Shown: one piece after another, positions 25,755 through 34,804 of the stretch
Numbering within the stretch: the first letter of the stretch is position 1
How the letters are laid out: every line of letters begins with the position of its first letter
Origin: Acidobacteriota bacterium
Lineage (GTDB): Bacteria > Acidobacteriota > Terriglobia > UBA7540
NCBI GenBank assembly: GCA_003225365.1
Contig: QHZN01000116.1
Location: forward strand, 1 to 42,631
Length of the DNA: 42,631 nucleotides
Direction of reading: 5' to 3'
Notes under the pieces: generated by a model
Told to the model about the DNA's origin: nothing
Seen by the model: only the letters and a program-made list of their open reading frames with translations
The model's database searches: none
Program-made: the position numbers and the translations under genes

Positions 25755-28145
25755 ATGCCAATGTGGATGGAAAGGACGGGGAACGTCGTCGGCCAAGGTC
25801 GCTACCGTGCATCGAGCCCGGCAATCATCATGTTGGCGCTGGGATTGGGTCGTGCGGTCCTAGGAGGGCAGAATCCTTCGCCTGGCTTCTCAAAACTGGC
25901 GGAAGGCCGGCGAGTATACTCGGAGAAATGTGTTGGATGCCATGGCGCTGACGCTCGTGGCACGGAACAAGCTCCCGGACTCATCGGCGACCGTCAGAAA
26001 GTGAGTCGGTCCATTCCGAAATTGCGCGACCTGATTCGCCGCGGGATCCCTGGGACAGGCATGCCGCCTTTCGATTTGCCCGCCGCACAACTTGATGCTC
26101 TCGCCGTGTTCGTGTACTCACTAAATTCCGGAGCAGCGAATAGTCTCGTGCCCGGCCAGCCTCAAGCCGGCAAAGCATTCTTTTTCGGAAAAGGGAAGTG
26201 TAGTTCCTGCCACATGGTCTTCGGAAATGGAAGGCCGCTCGGCCCCGACCTGTCAAACCTCGGGCATGAAATGACGCCGCACGAAATCCGCGAGGCGTTG
26301 CTCGACCCCAGCGCGCACGTCACGCCCGGCTATGAACTTGCCACAGTGGAGTTGCGGAACGGGGAAAACCTGCGTGGTTTCGTCAGGAGCCAGAGCAATT
26401 TCGACCTTCGCCTGGAGGATCTGGAGGGGCGGCTTCATCTGCTTCAGGAAGGCCAGATCGCCGCCGTCCGAGAGGAAAAGCAATCGGTGATGTCCCCTTT
26501 GAGTGCCAGCCCGCAAGAACTCCAGGATCTGATGGCCTATCTCAGCCGCCTGACCGGCGTGAAGCCGGGCGTTTTGGAATTCTCCGGTCCTCGCGAGCGA
26601 AATGATATTGATTTTGAGCGAATTTTGAATCCCAAGCCAGGAGACTGGTTGACTTTCAACGGAAACCTCAGTGCCAATCGATATAGCAACCTGAGCCAAA
26701 TCAACAGGGGAAATGTTAACCAATTAAGTGTCAAGTGGATTCTTACCGTTCCCCTTTGGAAGCAGTTTCTGCCGGACACGGACTATTATCACGAGAACAT
26801 GAAATACTTCGGGCTAGAGGTGACTCCTCTGGTTGCCGACGGCGTCATGTACCTGACCGGCCCTCACCAAGCATTTGCTCTGGATGCCCTTACAGGACGC
26901 AAAATCTGGGAGTATTCCCGCCCACGCACGCCGGGAGTGGTCTCGGATGCTTCCCTGGGTACGAACCGCGGGGGCGCCATCCTCGGCGACAAGGTATTCA
27001 TGGCAACCGACAACGCTCATCTGGTTGCCTTGAACCGTACGACGGGCCAGCCGGTTTGGGAAATGGCCATGCCGGATGCACTTCAGAAATACGGCTCGAC
27101 CGGCGCGCCCCTGGTCGTTAAGGATTTGGTCGTGGCGGGAGTTTCGGGAGGCGATTGGGGCATTCGCGGTTTTCTCGCTGCTTATAAGGCTGACACCGGA
27201 CAGCGGGCCTGGCGCGTTTGGACCGTCCCGGCCAAGGGAGAACCAGGGATCGAGACATGGAGAGGCAGCGAGCCTAAGCTCGGAGGGGGGGCCACCTGGC
27301 TCACGGGTTCCTACGATCCCGATACGGATACCTTGTTTTGGCCCACGGGCAATCCCTTCCCCGATTCGGACGACCGCGACAGGCCAGGCGACAACCTCTT
27401 CACCAATTGCATCCTCGCTCTGGATCCTAACAATGGGAAATTGAAGTGGTATTACCAGTTTACCCCGCACGACGTGCACGATATGGATTCAACTGAACCG
27501 CCCGTCCTAGTCAATACGCGCTATCACGGACAAGACCGAAAGCTCCTACTGTTTGCGAATCGCAATGGATTCTTTTACGTGCTCGACCGGACCAACGGCC
27601 AGGTCCTGCTGGGTAAGCCATTCGTCAGTAAGGTGACGTGGGCCAGTGGGATTGGGTCCGACGGTCGTCCCCAACCCTTGGTGGAGGGAGACGTTAGTTG
27701 CCCGGAGGCTGCAACGAATTGGAATGCCACCGCTTTCAGCCCGGCCACCAGGCTCTATTACGTTATGGCCTTGGAGAAGTGTGTGAGGCGAGTCTCCTCC
27801 CACGGCGGCGATATGGAGCAACCTCCTGAGGCGCCAGCAAAGAAGTATCTGCGCGCACTCGATATTGAGAGCGGGAAAATTGTATGGGAAATGCCTCAAA
27901 TCGGACCCGCCGAGGGTAAGCGAAACGCGGGTGTGTTGGCGACCGCTGGGGGGTTGTTGTTTTATGGGGACCCTAACGGGGATTTTGTAGCCCTTGACGA
28001 ACGGGACGGAAAGCCCCTTTGGCACTTTCCCACCAGCGGGGAAAACAAGTCGTCCCCCATGACTTACCTGGTAGACGGCAAGCAATTCATCGCTGTTGCG
28101 ATCGGCCCTAATATCATTTGCTTTGGATTGCCAGAGGCAAATTAG
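25755..28145 (+). CDS. PQQ-dependent dehydrogenase with two N-terminal cytochrome c sites
   Basis: About 796 aa from ATG 25755. A hydrophobic leader (SSPAIIMLALGLGRAVLGG) suggests export. Two c-type heme sites follow: CVGCH (Cys59) and CSSCH (Cys149), with a Met-containing GIPGTGMPPF loop for the first heme. From about 285 the quinoprotein propeller begins (DWLTFNGNLSANRYSNLSQI) and runs to the end, with GVSGGDWGIRGFLAAYKADTG, RPGDNLFTNCILALDPNNG, TPHDVHDMDST and repeated WE/W docking blades. It should oxidise an alcohol or sugar in the periplasm with PQQ, passing electrons to its own hemes. Heme position is reversed relative to usual quinohemoprotein alcohol dehydrogenases, which carry it at the C-terminus. 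The start is uncertain: ATG at 25755, 25761 or 25767, none with a clear Shine-Dalgarno site. Confidence 0.85.
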   Translation: MPMWMERTGNVVGQGRYRASSPAIIMLALGLGRAVLGGQNPSPGFSKLAEGRRVYSEKCVGCHGADARGTEQAPGLIGDRQKVSRSIPKLRDLIRRGIPGTGMPPFDLPAAQLDALAVFVYSLNSGAANSLVPGQPQAGKAFFFGKGKCSSCHMVFGNGRPLGPDLSNLGHEMTPHEIREALLDPSAHVTPGYELATVELRNGENLRGFVRSQSNFDLRLEDLEGRLHLLQEGQIAAVREEKQSVMSPLSASPQELQDLMAYLSRLTGVKPGVLEFSGPRERNDIDFERILNPKPGDWLTFNGNLSANRYSNLSQINRGNVNQLSVKWILTVPLWKQFLPDTDYYHENMKYFGLEVTPLVADGVMYLTGPHQAFALDALTGRKIWEYSRPRTPGVVSDASLGTNRGGAILGDKVFMATDNAHLVALNRTTGQPVWEMAMPDALQKYGSTGAPLVVKDLVVAGVSGGDWGIRGFLAAYKADTGQRAWRVWTVPAKGEPGIETWRGSEPKLGGGATWLTGSYDPDTDTLFWPTGNPFPDSDDRDRPGDNLFTNCILALDPNNGKLKWYYQFTPHDVHDMDSTEPPVLVNTRYHGQDRKLLLFANRNGFFYVLDRTNGQVLLGKPFVSKVTWASGIGSDGRPQPLVEGDVSCPEAATNWNATAFSPATRLYYVMALEKCVRRVSSHGGDMEQPPEAPAKKYLRALDIESGKIVWEMPQIGPAEGKRNAGVLATAGGLLFYGDPNGDFVALDERDGKPLWHFPTSGENKSSPMTYLVDGKQFIAVAIGPNIICFGLPEAN

Positions 28146-28192
28146 GCGAAGCCATATCATTCAGGATTTCGGGGCCCTTTAGTATCCAAGGT

Positions 28193-28259
28193 CGTAGAGG
28201 CCGCCTTTAGGCGGGCATCTCGTTGAATCAGCAGTGCCGGGCTGAAGCCCGCCGCTACG
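28193..28259. repeat. Intergenic palindromic repeat with two hairpins
   Basis: The unit is bounded by CGTAG (28193-28197) and CTACG (28255-28259), which pair. It contains two stem-loops, CCGCC-TTTA-GGCGG (28201-28214) and CGGGC-TGAA-GCCCG (28238-28251). It fills most of the 115-bp gap between the two dehydrogenase genes and looks like a dispersed REP-type element. It may also attenuate readthrough or stabilise mRNA ends. Confidence 0.55.
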
Positions 28260-28314
28260 AATGCGCCCAAGCAATCACTTTATGAGCCCAACATCAAGTT
28301 ACAATGTGCGCGGC

Positions 28315-30747
28315 ATGGTTCGTCTTACCTTCATTTTGAGTTGCCTGCTTTGGGGCTGCGGCCTGATTCTTGGGCAGACTTCTCCGAGCACATTCGACCA
28401 GGAGTGGCGAGTTTACGGCCACGATCCAGGAGGCATGAGGTTTTCAGGACTCAAGCAGATTAATCACACGAATGTGAGCAAGCTCCAAAGAGCCTGGACC
28501 TACGTGGTGAGCCGAGGTACGGGCATTGAAATCGAGGCGCTCGAGACGACCCCTTTGATGGTGGACGGGGTGCTTTACTTCACCACCCCGACCAGCCGCG
28601 CGATCGCGGTAGATGGTGAAACAGGTAAAGAGATTTGGGTCTTCGATCCCTTTTCCGGCCAAAGCGGTTCGCGGCGTCCCGTGCCCAATCGTGGCGCCGC
28701 TTACTGGCAGGGACACTCGCCGCTCACCTGCGGGGGTGAAAAGGACGGCGCCGACAAACGGATTTTCTATGCCACCCTGGACGGTCGCCTGTTCGCCCTG
28801 AATCCGCGAAACGGCAAGCCCTGCCAAGGCTTCGGCGAGGGCGGAGCAATCGACCTGCGGAAGGGAGTTACGGACGGTTGGCCGCAAGGAATGTACGAGG
28901 TCTCTTCACCGCCCACCGTTTATAAGGACCTCGTCATAACTGGAGCGGGGCTGCAGGAGTTTCCCTCGAAAGGGCCGAGCGGCGCAGTCCGGGCCTTCGA
29001 TGTTCGGACGGGGGGGCTGATCTGGAAGTTTGACTCGGTGCCGCGTCCCGGCGAAATCGGTCACGACACCTGGGAGGGAGACGATTGGAAGGACCGCTCG
29101 GGAACGAATGTCTGGGGGATCATGACGGTCGATATGGAGCGCGGCATGGTGTTTCTCCCCTTCGGCTGCCCTTCCTATGATTTCTACGGCGCCGACCGGA
29201 AGGGCAAAGGACTCTTCGGGAATTCTCTGGTGGCGCTCGACGCAGCAACCGGCAAACTCCTCTGGTACTACCAGATGGTCCATCACGATATTTGGGATTA
29301 TGATTTGCAAGCGCCTCCGGCCTTGGTTGTCGTGCGCCGCAAAGGCCATGATGTTCCGGCCGTGGCGGAAATCACCAAGATGGGATTCCTCTTCGTCCTC
29401 GACCGCCTGACCGGCAAGCCCTTGTTCCCCGTGGAAGAGCGGCCAGTAGCGCAGAGCAAAGTGCCGGGAGAGGCGGCCTGGGCGACTCAACCTTTTCCCC
29501 TCAAACCGCCGCCCCTCGCCAAAATCTCCGTGACTCTCGATGACGTCACGACGGTCACGGCCGAGTCACGGCGATACTGCCTCGAGAACTTCGGTTCGGC
29601 CCTGCCTGGAGGAATCTTCAAACCCTGGGGCCTGGAACTCACCATAGAGATGCCGGGCACTCTCGGCGGCGGCAATTGGTCGGGGACGTCGTTTGATCCT
29701 TCTCTGGGATATCTATTCGTTAATGTGAGCGAAGTGGGCGCAGCGGGGTATATGCAACCACAAAAGGCTGGCTCTCCGGAAGCCTACGTCCGCGCCAGCA
29801 AGTGGGGCGGGTACGCGCGCTACTGGGATGAGCATCATTATCCGTGCCAGCAGCCCCCTTGGGGAGATTTGAATGCCGTCAATTTGAACACCGGTGAAAT
29901 CGCCTGGAAAGTTCCCCTGGGAGTCGTGGATCAGCTAGAAGCGAAAGGAATTTCCGAGACGGGCGTTCCCAATCTGGGAGGCTCCATTGCCACAGCAGGC
30001 GGCTTGGTTTTTGTCGCCGCCACGGATGATCATCGGTTCCGGGCGTTCGACTCGCGGACCGGGCGACAACTCTGGGTCACCCAGCTCGAATCGAATGGTC
30101 ACGCGACACCAATCACCTATTGGGGGAAGCGAACGAAGAAACAATATGTGGTTATCGCGGTCGGGCCGGGGGGATACTTCAATCCCGACACGTCTGCCCC
30201 ACAGGTTCTGGCGGCTTATGCGCTGTTTCCGAAGGGGCAGGCCCCTCGAAACGTGACACCACAACTCTCGTCCCCCGATGTTTCCGGGCCAGGGCGCGAG
30301 CCTCCGGAAATCAGCGCCCTCGGTAGCCCCATTTCGCAGCCGGTCCCGTTCAGTCACAAGCTCCACATGCAGGCGGGAGCGAAATGTGAGAATTGTCATC
30401 CGATTTCCGAAACTGGCGACAAAATGGGAGTCCCGGCTCTCAGCGGATGCCTGCAATGTCATCGCGCGGTCCTGACGGAGAGTCCCGCGATCCAGAAATT
30501 GGCCGCACTCTCCAAAGAACCTCAGCCCCCCTCTTGGGCGCAGGTCTATCGGCTTCCGGATTTTGTTTTCTTCAGCCATCGGAAACACCTGAACGCCGGC
30601 GCGGAATGCGCGGTCTGCCACGGTCCGGTACAAGACCGGGACACTCTCTGGCAGGAGAAGGAGGTTTCTATGGTCGCCTGCGTGGGCTGCCACAAATTGC
30701 GAAAGGCGTCCATCAACTGCGATCTATGTCATAACATCGGGCGTTGA
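28315..30747 (+). CDS. PQQ-dependent dehydrogenase with C-terminal five-heme cytochrome tail
   Basis: About 810 aa. A signal peptide starts at Met 28315 (VRLTFILSCLLWGCGLILGQ); an earlier ATG at 28261 lacks any Shine-Dalgarno site. Residues about 25-650 are a membrane-GDH-like quinoprotein propeller: EWRVYGHDPGGMRFSGLKQI, LTCGGEKDGADKRIFYATLD, GEIGHDTWEGDDWKDRSG, QMVHHDIWDYDLQAPPALV and TAGGLVFVAATDDHRFRAF. The last 120 residues carry five CxxCH sites (Cys691, 712, 765, 789, 802) plus lone His residues (PFSHKLH, FFSHRKHL) typical of bis-His cytochrome c7/c3 modules. The enzyme should pass electrons from PQQ straight into a multiheme wire. The stop overlaps the upstream reach of the hydrolase gene, whose GTG lies 15 bp on. 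Confidence 0.88.
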   Translation: MVRLTFILSCLLWGCGLILGQTSPSTFDQEWRVYGHDPGGMRFSGLKQINHTNVSKLQRAWTYVVSRGTGIEIEALETTPLMVDGVLYFTTPTSRAIAVDGETGKEIWVFDPFSGQSGSRRPVPNRGAAYWQGHSPLTCGGEKDGADKRIFYATLDGRLFALNPRNGKPCQGFGEGGAIDLRKGVTDGWPQGMYEVSSPPTVYKDLVITGAGLQEFPSKGPSGAVRAFDVRTGGLIWKFDSVPRPGEIGHDTWEGDDWKDRSGTNVWGIMTVDMERGMVFLPFGCPSYDFYGADRKGKGLFGNSLVALDAATGKLLWYYQMVHHDIWDYDLQAPPALVVVRRKGHDVPAVAEITKMGFLFVLDRLTGKPLFPVEERPVAQSKVPGEAAWATQPFPLKPPPLAKISVTLDDVTTVTAESRRYCLENFGSALPGGIFKPWGLELTIEMPGTLGGGNWSGTSFDPSLGYLFVNVSEVGAAGYMQPQKAGSPEAYVRASKWGGYARYWDEHHYPCQQPPWGDLNAVNLNTGEIAWKVPLGVVDQLEAKGISETGVPNLGGSIATAGGLVFVAATDDHRFRAFDSRTGRQLWVTQLESNGHATPITYWGKRTKKQYVVIAVGPGGYFNPDTSAPQVLAAYALFPKGQAPRNVTPQLSSPDVSGPGREPPEISALGSPISQPVPFSHKLHMQAGAKCENCHPISETGDKMGVPALSGCLQCHRAVLTESPAIQKLAALSKEPQPPSWAQVYRLPDFVFFSHRKHLNAGAECAVCHGPVQDRDTLWQEKEVSMVACVGCHKLRKASINCDLCHNIGR

Positions 30748-30761
30748 CCGGAGGATTTGAC

Positions 30762-33260
30762 GTGGATTCCACGGACCGAAGGCGGTTTTTGAAGGCAGTT
30801 GCGGTGGCCGGTTCAGGCTTGGCAGGAACCGCGGTTGGTCCGAATCTTGCGAAGGAAGCGAGCGCAAGAGTCAAAAGAGGTGAGTTGGAACTTGCGGAGA
30901 CTTGCACGGCGATGGAGGCCCCGCTTGCAAGGACCGTATCCACAGAACAGATAAAGCAGCTTGATTTTCCATCAGGCCAGCCCCTGCCGGGATTGCCTGA
31001 GACTCTTCCGTTGACTTGGACGGGCGACCTCTCCACCAAGATGATGGATGGAGCTCATCGGTATGCGGAACGGAAGATCGGTGAGTCCGTCAGGACACGG
31101 CAGAAGCACTGGAGTCGCGACCTTTCCTCCCGCCAAGCCTACGAGAGATCGGTTGGACCCAATCGCAGGCGCTTCATGCAGAAAATTGGCGTGGTCGACG
31201 ATCGCTTGCCTGGAGCCATGGAGCGATTCGGCGACGATTTCGCAGCCGGCTTGGCGGGCGAAACGTCAACCTACCACGTCTACCAGGTCCGCTGGCCCAT
31301 CCTGGAGAGCGTCCTCGGCCTTGGATGCGTGCACGGTGAAGGCCTGCTGCTTCAACCCAAACAAGCGCCGGTCGCGCACATCGTTGCGTTGCCCGATGCG
31401 GACCAAACTCCAGAGGAGCTCGCGGGTCTGGCGCCAGGCTTAGAAGAAGGCGCACAATTTGCCCGCAGATTGGCCGAACAAGGTTGCCTGGTAGTGATCC
31501 CAACGTTGATTGACAGGTCCACCCAGTGGTCGGGTCATCCTGAATTCAGAATGACGGATCAAACGCACCGCGAATGGATTTACCGGCAGGCATTTCAAAT
31601 GGGCCGGCACATTATTGGGTACGAAGTGCAAAAGGTTTTGGCGGCAGTGGACTGGTTTCGCAAAAAGGACGAGCATGCCCCAATAGGTGTAGCCGGTTAC
31701 GGCGAGGGCGGCCTGATCGCCTTCTATTCGGCGGCGGTGGATACTCGCATTGACGCAGCCTTAGTGAGCGGCTATTTCAACTCGCGCCAACAAATCTGGT
31801 CCGAGCCGATCTACCGGAATGTCTGGGGATTGCTCGAGGAGTTCGGTGACGCGGAGTTGGCAACATTGCTCGCGCCCAGAGGGTTGGTCGTCGAGTTCAG
31901 CAAGTCTCCGGAGGCGGTCAGTGATAAGGGCGACCTCGCTACACCTTCGTACCAAAACGTCATGGCGGAATTTGAGCGTATCGACGCTTTGCTCAAACCG
32001 GGATTTCAGCCCCGCCAAATGATAAGCGGTCCGGGCAATCAGCCCGTCGGCCCTGGATCGCCGGCGGCCTTGCAGGCCTTCCTCAAACTGCTCGGCATCG
32101 GATCGCCCGTTCAGCCTCCTGGCCCGCTGCCCGTGGAACGCCGCATGGCTTCCAGCCACCGAGAAAGACAGAAGCGTCAAGTGAGAGAACTGGAAGGGCA
32201 TGTGCAGTCTTTGGTGCGAAACTCCAAGCACGCGCTCGAGAGGTTTTTTCTACATAAGGCGGAGCCCGATTTTGCCAATAAAGACTGGACGACGAAACTG
32301 CGCTTCGACCCGCGATCGCCGAAGCCGTTTATCGAAGCCGCCAGGTGGTACCGCGACTACTTGTGGGAAGAGGTTCTGGGAAAATTTGAGCAGCCTCCTC
32401 TCCCTCCCAACCCCCGCAGCCGCAAGATTTATGATACGGAGACGTGGATTGGATATGAAGTGGTCCTCGACGTCTGGGAGGATGTTTTTGCATGGGGCAT
32501 CCTGCTTGTGCCCAAGGACATCAAGCTTGGCGAGCGGCGGCCGGTGGTGGTGTGCCAGCACGGACGAGGCAGCGTGCCCCCCTATGTCATTGAGACAACC
32601 GCTGAACGAGACTACTACCACCAATTCGCGGCGAAACTGGCTGATCGGGGCTTCGTGGTATTTGCGCCTCACAATCTTTACTGCGGCGAGGACCGCTATC
32701 GGTGGCTCAGCCGCAAGGCGAATGGGATCAAGGCGTCCCTGTTTTCCTTCATCATCGCGCAGCACGACCAAATTCTGCGCTGGCTGCCGACTCTTCCCTT
32801 TGTGGATGGCAAGCGCATCGCGTTTTATGGGCTCAGTTATGGTGGAGAAACGGCGATGCGTGTGCCATCGCTTCTGGAATCATACTGTTTGTCAATCTGT
32901 TCGGGCGATTTCAATCATTGGACTCCGAAAGTTGCCGCGACGGATGAGTGGTTCAGCTTCATGTACACCATAGAGTGGGAAATGCCCTACTTCAATATGG
33001 GTAACACATTTGACTATGCGGAACTGGCGTATTTGATCTTCCCGCGCCCCATGATGGTCGAACGCGGCCATCACGATCAAGTCAGCCAGGACCGTCTGGT
33101 TGCCTATGAATATGCCAAGGCGCTTTGGCTGTACGTGCAATTTGGCCTCGCGGATAAAACACAGGTGGAATACTTCAATGGAGGCCACACGATCAACGGT
33201 GAAGGCACTTTCGAGTTTCTCTGTAAGCATCTGGACTGGCCTCCGACTCGCCAGCAGTGA
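30762..33260 (+). CDS. Tat-exported protein with two alpha/beta-hydrolase domains
   Basis: 832 aa. GGAGGA six bases before GTG 30762 fixes the start, at once followed by a Tat motif (TDRRRFLKAVAVAGSGLAG). Two alpha/beta-hydrolase domains lie in tandem. The first (about 120-440) has IGVAGYGEGGLIAFYSAA, where the nucleophile Ser is replaced by Glu315. The second (about 530-825) is intact, with Ser692 in FYGLSYGGETAM, an acid near VERGHHDQV and His in YFNGGHTINGEG. The fold resembles dienelactone-hydrolase or acetylxylan-esterase-like proteins common in planctomycetes and acidobacteria. The active domain probably removes ester groups from a plant glycan or lactone in the periplasm. It follows the multiheme dehydrogenase directly, so it may hydrolyse lactones made by that enzyme (inference). 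Confidence 0.82.
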   Translation: MDSTDRRRFLKAVAVAGSGLAGTAVGPNLAKEASARVKRGELELAETCTAMEAPLARTVSTEQIKQLDFPSGQPLPGLPETLPLTWTGDLSTKMMDGAHRYAERKIGESVRTRQKHWSRDLSSRQAYERSVGPNRRRFMQKIGVVDDRLPGAMERFGDDFAAGLAGETSTYHVYQVRWPILESVLGLGCVHGEGLLLQPKQAPVAHIVALPDADQTPEELAGLAPGLEEGAQFARRLAEQGCLVVIPTLIDRSTQWSGHPEFRMTDQTHREWIYRQAFQMGRHIIGYEVQKVLAAVDWFRKKDEHAPIGVAGYGEGGLIAFYSAAVDTRIDAALVSGYFNSRQQIWSEPIYRNVWGLLEEFGDAELATLLAPRGLVVEFSKSPEAVSDKGDLATPSYQNVMAEFERIDALLKPGFQPRQMISGPGNQPVGPGSPAALQAFLKLLGIGSPVQPPGPLPVERRMASSHRERQKRQVRELEGHVQSLVRNSKHALERFFLHKAEPDFANKDWTTKLRFDPRSPKPFIEAARWYRDYLWEEVLGKFEQPPLPPNPRSRKIYDTETWIGYEVVLDVWEDVFAWGILLVPKDIKLGERRPVVVCQHGRGSVPPYVIETTAERDYYHQFAAKLADRGFVVFAPHNLYCGEDRYRWLSRKANGIKASLFSFIIAQHDQILRWLPTLPFVDGKRIAFYGLSYGGETAMRVPSLLESYCLSICSGDFNHWTPKVAATDEWFSFMYTIEWEMPYFNMGNTFDYAELAYLIFPRPMMVERGHHDQVSQDRLVAYEYAKALWLYVQFGLADKTQVEYFNGGHTINGEGTFEFLCKHLDWPPTRQQ

Positions 33261-33369
33261 TGGTCGTACATTCGTGGGCGTGCCTGTCTCCAGCACACCC
33301 CCAGTTACGGCGAACCGCAGGAGGAGTTGATGGTTCTTCGGCAAAAAAGTGCCCACGCGAGGTGAAACG

Positions 33370-33681
33370 ATGCAACCCGACCGCACGCGCCGTCACAGCC
33401 TAAAGACACTCGCGTCGCTTGGCGTAGTTGCTGTCTCAAGCGCCATGACCCCAAACGTCGAGGGCTGCGACGCCGTTCTGACTGCTCAATCCGACGGCCT
33501 TCCTGGCGATCAAAACAAGCGTTGGAAGGGTTCGGCTCTGGACAACCTTCATCCCTCCGTTAAACAGGAACAGGAGCGTACGGGCCGGCGCTTGGCGTTC
33601 CTCAACCAGCGGCCTAAACACCTTGAGGCACGGAAAGCGGAGCACGTAGGTTATAAGAACAAGATCGATGCGGGTGTATGA
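33370..33681 (+). CDS. Short exported protein, probably a truncated hydrolase
   Basis: 103 aa from ATG 33370, with GAGGTG five bases upstream. The leader is Tat-like (RTRRHSLKTLASLGVVAVSSA). After a low-complexity stretch comes TGRRLAFLNQRPKHLEARKA, which recalls the N-terminus of acetylxylan-esterase-like alpha/beta hydrolases, where LNQRP..LE.W is followed by the catalytic domain. That domain is missing: the frame ends at 33681 and the next gene, on the other strand, ends at 33814. I read it as the start of a second hydrolase cut off after about 90 residues. It may still be translated and exported. Confidence 0.45.
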   Translation: MQPDRTRRHSLKTLASLGVVAVSSAMTPNVEGCDAVLTAQSDGLPGDQNKRWKGSALDNLHPSVKQEQERTGRRLAFLNQRPKHLEARKAEHVGYKNKIDAGV

Positions 33682-33813
33682 GCGATGAGGAACATCACCA
33701 AAAGCGGTAAACGGCACTCGCGCGAAAACTCGATTGAAGCGGCGCAGCCAAAAAACGCTGGCTGTGGTACGGGCCTCCTGCAAGGGCTAAAGTATTTATG
33801 CCAACAAGTAAAT

Positions 33814-34797
33814 TTATTTTGGCGATACGGCATGCTCTTTCACATAAGCGTCCACACGCGGGTCCCGGTCCGCGCCAGCAGCGCCCGGCGCGATGTAGCG
33901 GAACGCTTCGGCGTACTCAACGCCGTACTGCGCGCCCAATTCGCGGCTGTGGGTTAGAACGAATTCCTTGATGTAGTTCCGATCGGCGGTGACGTCGTCT
34001 TCGCCCAACAACGGCAGGCGCTGGTTTCGCTTCGCCATTTCCGCCCGCAGTCGCGATCCGAGGTGGCCTCCCGGTCCTTTCGCTTGGTTCGCGCGGTTGG
34101 CGTCTATCTTTTTGTCAATCTGCTTGCTGATGTCTACGACGCGCGTGATCTCCGGCCGCCGCGCGAAGTAGTACTTGTCCTGAACTTCCTTCGGCCTAAG
34201 GCCGGCCGCCAATTGCTCGGGGTAGTCGTGCTCCCGACCGGCCATCCAACACGCCGCTTCCACGGCTTTGGCCAGCACGTAATGGTCGGGATTTTCCTCG
34301 TCGTGCGCCCAAGGGTCCCAGCAGATGACTGTGTCCGCTTTAACCAACCTAATAATAAGAATGAGTCGGCATATCAGCTCGTTCAAAGACACATCGGCCA
34401 TGCGGTGGTTGCTGTAATTCAGGTCAAAGTGAGCTTGGCAGCCCAGCACCCGCGACACCTCCGCCGTGTCGCGTTCGTTGCCGAGCACATTCTCGCCGAT
34501 CGTCCCCGGCGTACCGAGTCCGGGCGAATCGCCCATGTCGTCGTTCGTGGCGCGGACGAGGTATCCCGTATAGCCCTCTTCAATCAGTTTGGCGACGGTG
34601 CCCGACGCCTCGAGCGCGATATCGTCGGCATGCGCCTGAAGCGCGAGGAGCACTTTGCCTTTGTGAGGTTGCCCTGACATCGGCCCTTCAAGAAAAATCT
34701 CTTTAGCCGACAGCGTCGGCGGTTGCTGCGGCGGGCTCGCCCAGTGCGCCAGGGCGCTTCCCGCGACCAGATTGCCAATGAAATTGCGTCGAAACAT
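33814..34797 (-). CDS. PIG-L/LmbE family deacetylase
   Basis: 327 aa. The metal site shows as AHADDIALEASG (family AHPDD, with Pro changed to Ala) and the later HDEENPDHYVLAKAV (HxDH-like). The two clusters supply the His/Asp/His zinc ligands. Such enzymes remove N-acetyl groups from amino sugars or related conjugates. A short hydrophobic leader (RRNFIGNLVAGSALA) may direct export. ATG 34797 is favoured because a TATAAT box sits seven bases upstream; the longer frame from 34833 would contain that promoter. The neighbour on the other side is an enolase-superfamily dehydratase, divergently transcribed. The 131-bp gap downstream holds nothing identifiable. Confidence 0.85.
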   Translation of the reverse strand: MFRRNFIGNLVAGSALAHWASPPQQPPTLSAKEIFLEGPMSGQPHKGKVLLALQAHADDIALEASGTVAKLIEEGYTGYLVRATNDDMGDSPGLGTPGTIGENVLGNERDTAEVSRVLGCQAHFDLNYSNHRMADVSLNELICRLILIIRLVKADTVICWDPWAHDEENPDHYVLAKAVEAACWMAGREHDYPEQLAAGLRPKEVQDKYYFARRPEITRVVDISKQIDKKIDANRANQAKGPGGHLGSRLRAEMAKRNQRLPLLGEDDVTADRNYIKEFVLTHSRELGAQYGVEYAEAFRYIAPGAAGADRDPRVDAYVKEHAVSPK

Positions 34798-34804
34798 GGG
34801 GCCG

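Noticed and set aside
25911-25922. Perfect palindrome CGAGTATACTCG as an operator
   Set aside because: It lies inside the dehydrogenase coding region just before the first heme site and is explained by the codons.
29935-30693. 252-codon minus-strand frame opposite the five-heme dehydrogenase gene
   Set aside because: The plus strand carries heme motifs and propeller signatures; the minus frame has none and is a shadow.
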